64,000 nt of DNA, from contig CAZWSL010000010.1 in assembly GCA_964636495.1 (NCBI GenBank), forward strand, positions 39,919 to 103,918, given 5' to 3'. Position 1 is the first letter of the stretch; each line of letters opens with the position of its first letter. This DNA comes from Desulfobacula sp964636495 (GTDB lineage: Bacteria > Desulfobacterota > Desulfobacteria > Desulfobacterales > Desulfobacteraceae). A program made the position numbers and the translations under genes. The notes under the pieces are model-generated. The model saw only the letters and a list, made by a program, of their open reading frames with translations. It was not told where the DNA came from and did not search any database. This document shows positions 63,073 through 64,000 of the stretch, one piece after another.

Positions 63073-63855
63073 TTATTTAACCTTGAACTGCTCCTTTCCG
63101 GTGTGAAAAAAACTGGCTCTCAGCCAGCCAAAACCAAACTGCAGCAATTTAACATCATCCTCTTTGATGATTTCAATAGTTTCATTCGGGAGATCATATC
63201 TTTTAAGAAATGTGCTGTTAAAAACAAATTCTCTGAATTTATCAATGTTATAGCATATCATAAAAAACATTTTTTTGCTTTCCTGGGTAAGCTTCATACT
63301 TTCCGGCAGTGATTTTTTTCTTACAATGAGATCCATCCAGCCATCATTCACTTCATCTCTGAGATCAACGCCCTGATCCTCTCTCCACTCTTCTACTGTC
63401 CACTCTCTCTTCTCTTCAAATCCTCTGCAGTGAGACTCTTTTACTGTGAAAAAAAATTCATCTTTTTCTCCATCTTCTCCTGAATAACTCAAAGAGCCGA
63501 CACCAAGAGGATAATATCTGCATGTAGTTGGGCGCTGCTTGTAAACAGCACACCCCTCCTTATCATCAACAAAAGGACACGATTTTCTTTTGTCATCAAG
63601 CAATTTAAGCAGAACAACAGGAAGGTCTGCTTTTTCAAGCAGTTGGGGGTGTGTAAATTCAGCAAGAAAATCGTCAGAAGATATCTCAAGTTTTTTCCGC
63701 ATTATCAAAATATCATACGGAGTGAGCATAATATCAATACCCCTGCAGCAGTCTGTAAAACAGGATACTCCTTTATGGCAATCAAATTTAAATCTGCTGG
63801 AAAGACTGAGCTGTTGAGGTGGAATTCCCAATGATTCCGAAGTGTTATTATTCAT
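63073..63855 (-). CDS. YkgJ-family cysteine-cluster protein
   Basis: A 260-residue protein with the zinc/iron-chelating cluster of the YkgJ (UPF0153) family: FDCHKGVSCFTDCCRGIDIMLTPYD near residues 22-45 and a second group, CPFVDDKEGCAVYKQRPTTCRYYPLG, near 105-130. Metal binding is expected but function is unknown. It is about twice the length of minimal YkgJ, the C-terminal half being helical. Convergent with the DapA-family gene. Confidence 0.86.
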   Translation of the reverse strand: MNNNTSESLGIPPQQLSLSSRFKFDCHKGVSCFTDCCRGIDIMLTPYDILIMRKKLEISSDDFLAEFTHPQLLEKADLPVVLLKLLDDKRKSCPFVDDKEGCAVYKQRPTTCRYYPLGVGSLSYSGEDGEKDEFFFTVKESHCRGFEEKREWTVEEWREDQGVDLRDEVNDGWMDLIVRKKSLPESMKLTQESKKMFFMICYNIDKFREFVFNSTFLKRYDLPNETIEIIKEDDVKLLQFGFGWLRASFFHTGKEQFKVK

Positions 63856-63903
63856 TAAACATTCCTTTTTTATAGAATTTTCATAATTATTTAAAACGAG
63901 TGG

Positions 63904-63932
63904 ACTATAAAAAAAACCATCAATAATGTCAA
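63904..63932 (-). promoter_or_regulatory. Promoter for the YkgJ-family gene
   Basis: On the minus strand TTGACA (63927-63932), 17-base spacer, TATAGT (63904-63909); near consensus, 49 bases before the gene. Confidence 0.6.
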
Positions 63933-64000
63933 CATATTACAAAACCCTAAATCCACCGCCTATTTTTTAAATATCCCTTTATAGCAAAAATCGGGGGAGT

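Noticed and set aside
1..64000. tRNA genes, rRNA genes or CRISPR arrays
   Set aside because: No cloverleaf with a TTCGA-type arm, no rRNA sequence and no regularly spaced repeats were recognised in the intergenic spaces. A covariance-model scan would be needed to exclude small RNAs.

Overview
The window is a stretch of chromosome from a low-GC (roughly high-30s percent by eye) Gram-negative sulfate reducer, most likely a member of the Desulfobacterota near Desulfobacteraceae. The strongest evidence is a complete dissimilatory sulfite reductase locus (dsrA-dsrB-dsrD-dsrN) together with two small multiheme cytochromes of the c3 type. BamD, a PilQ secretin, a class A penicillin-binding protein and Tat translocase genes show a diderm envelope. 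Most of the window is ordinary core genome with dense, short-spaced operons. No tRNA, rRNA or CRISPR array was recognised.

Layout: 1-3171 is the end of a cobamide assembly operon (cobS tail, cobD, cbiB, and a probable CbiR remodelling enzyme). 3259-8033 carries ispG, a short eukaryote/archaeal-type proS and a bifunctional-type RelA/SpoT gene. 8068-10440 (minus) holds rpmB, a MITE-like insertion, bamD, trxB and trxA. 10596-15517 has a DEAD-box helicase, a DUF368 lipid transporter, pcm, a K+ channel with RCK domains, and a 5-formyl-THF cyclo-ligase. 15713-20755 is serS-thrC followed by a LysM protein and a TPR lipoprotein.

20984-26269 (minus) is the type IV pilus assembly set pilM-N-O-P-Q. It is followed by a divergent two-component system (histidine kinase plus sigma-54-dependent NtrC-family regulator). 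Downstream of the regulator lies a near-consensus sigma-54 promoter that reads straight into a strong terminator with no gene between them, a good small-RNA candidate. 29774-34127 (minus) is an iron operon: an unusual Fur-FeoA-FeoA fusion, feoB, then an SH3 protein and a TPR-like membrane protein. 34333-38030 has dus, a transposase relic, an M23 peptidase and a small orphan.

38275-46301 (minus) joins envelope synthesis and pilus retraction: YggT, DivIVA, pilT, a second PilT/PilU-type ATPase, a zinc-ribbon pseudo-receiver protein, a membrane protein, PBP1A and a SPOR-domain protein. 46509-53617 has a ThiS/MoaD-like sulfur carrier, lon, a truncated mntP, a nitroreductase, a second DEAD-box helicase and tatB-tatC. 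53815-61680 is the energy-metabolism block: two tandem cytochromes, then on the minus strand a TPR protein and an uncharacterised 390-residue protein upstream of dsrA-dsrB-dsrD-dsrN. DsrN is thought to amidate siroheme, the cofactor of DsrAB. The window closes with a DapA-family enzyme and a YkgJ-type cysteine-cluster protein.

All assignments come from reading translations and motifs by eye. Promoter calls are pattern matches to consensus hexamers and are less secure than the genes.
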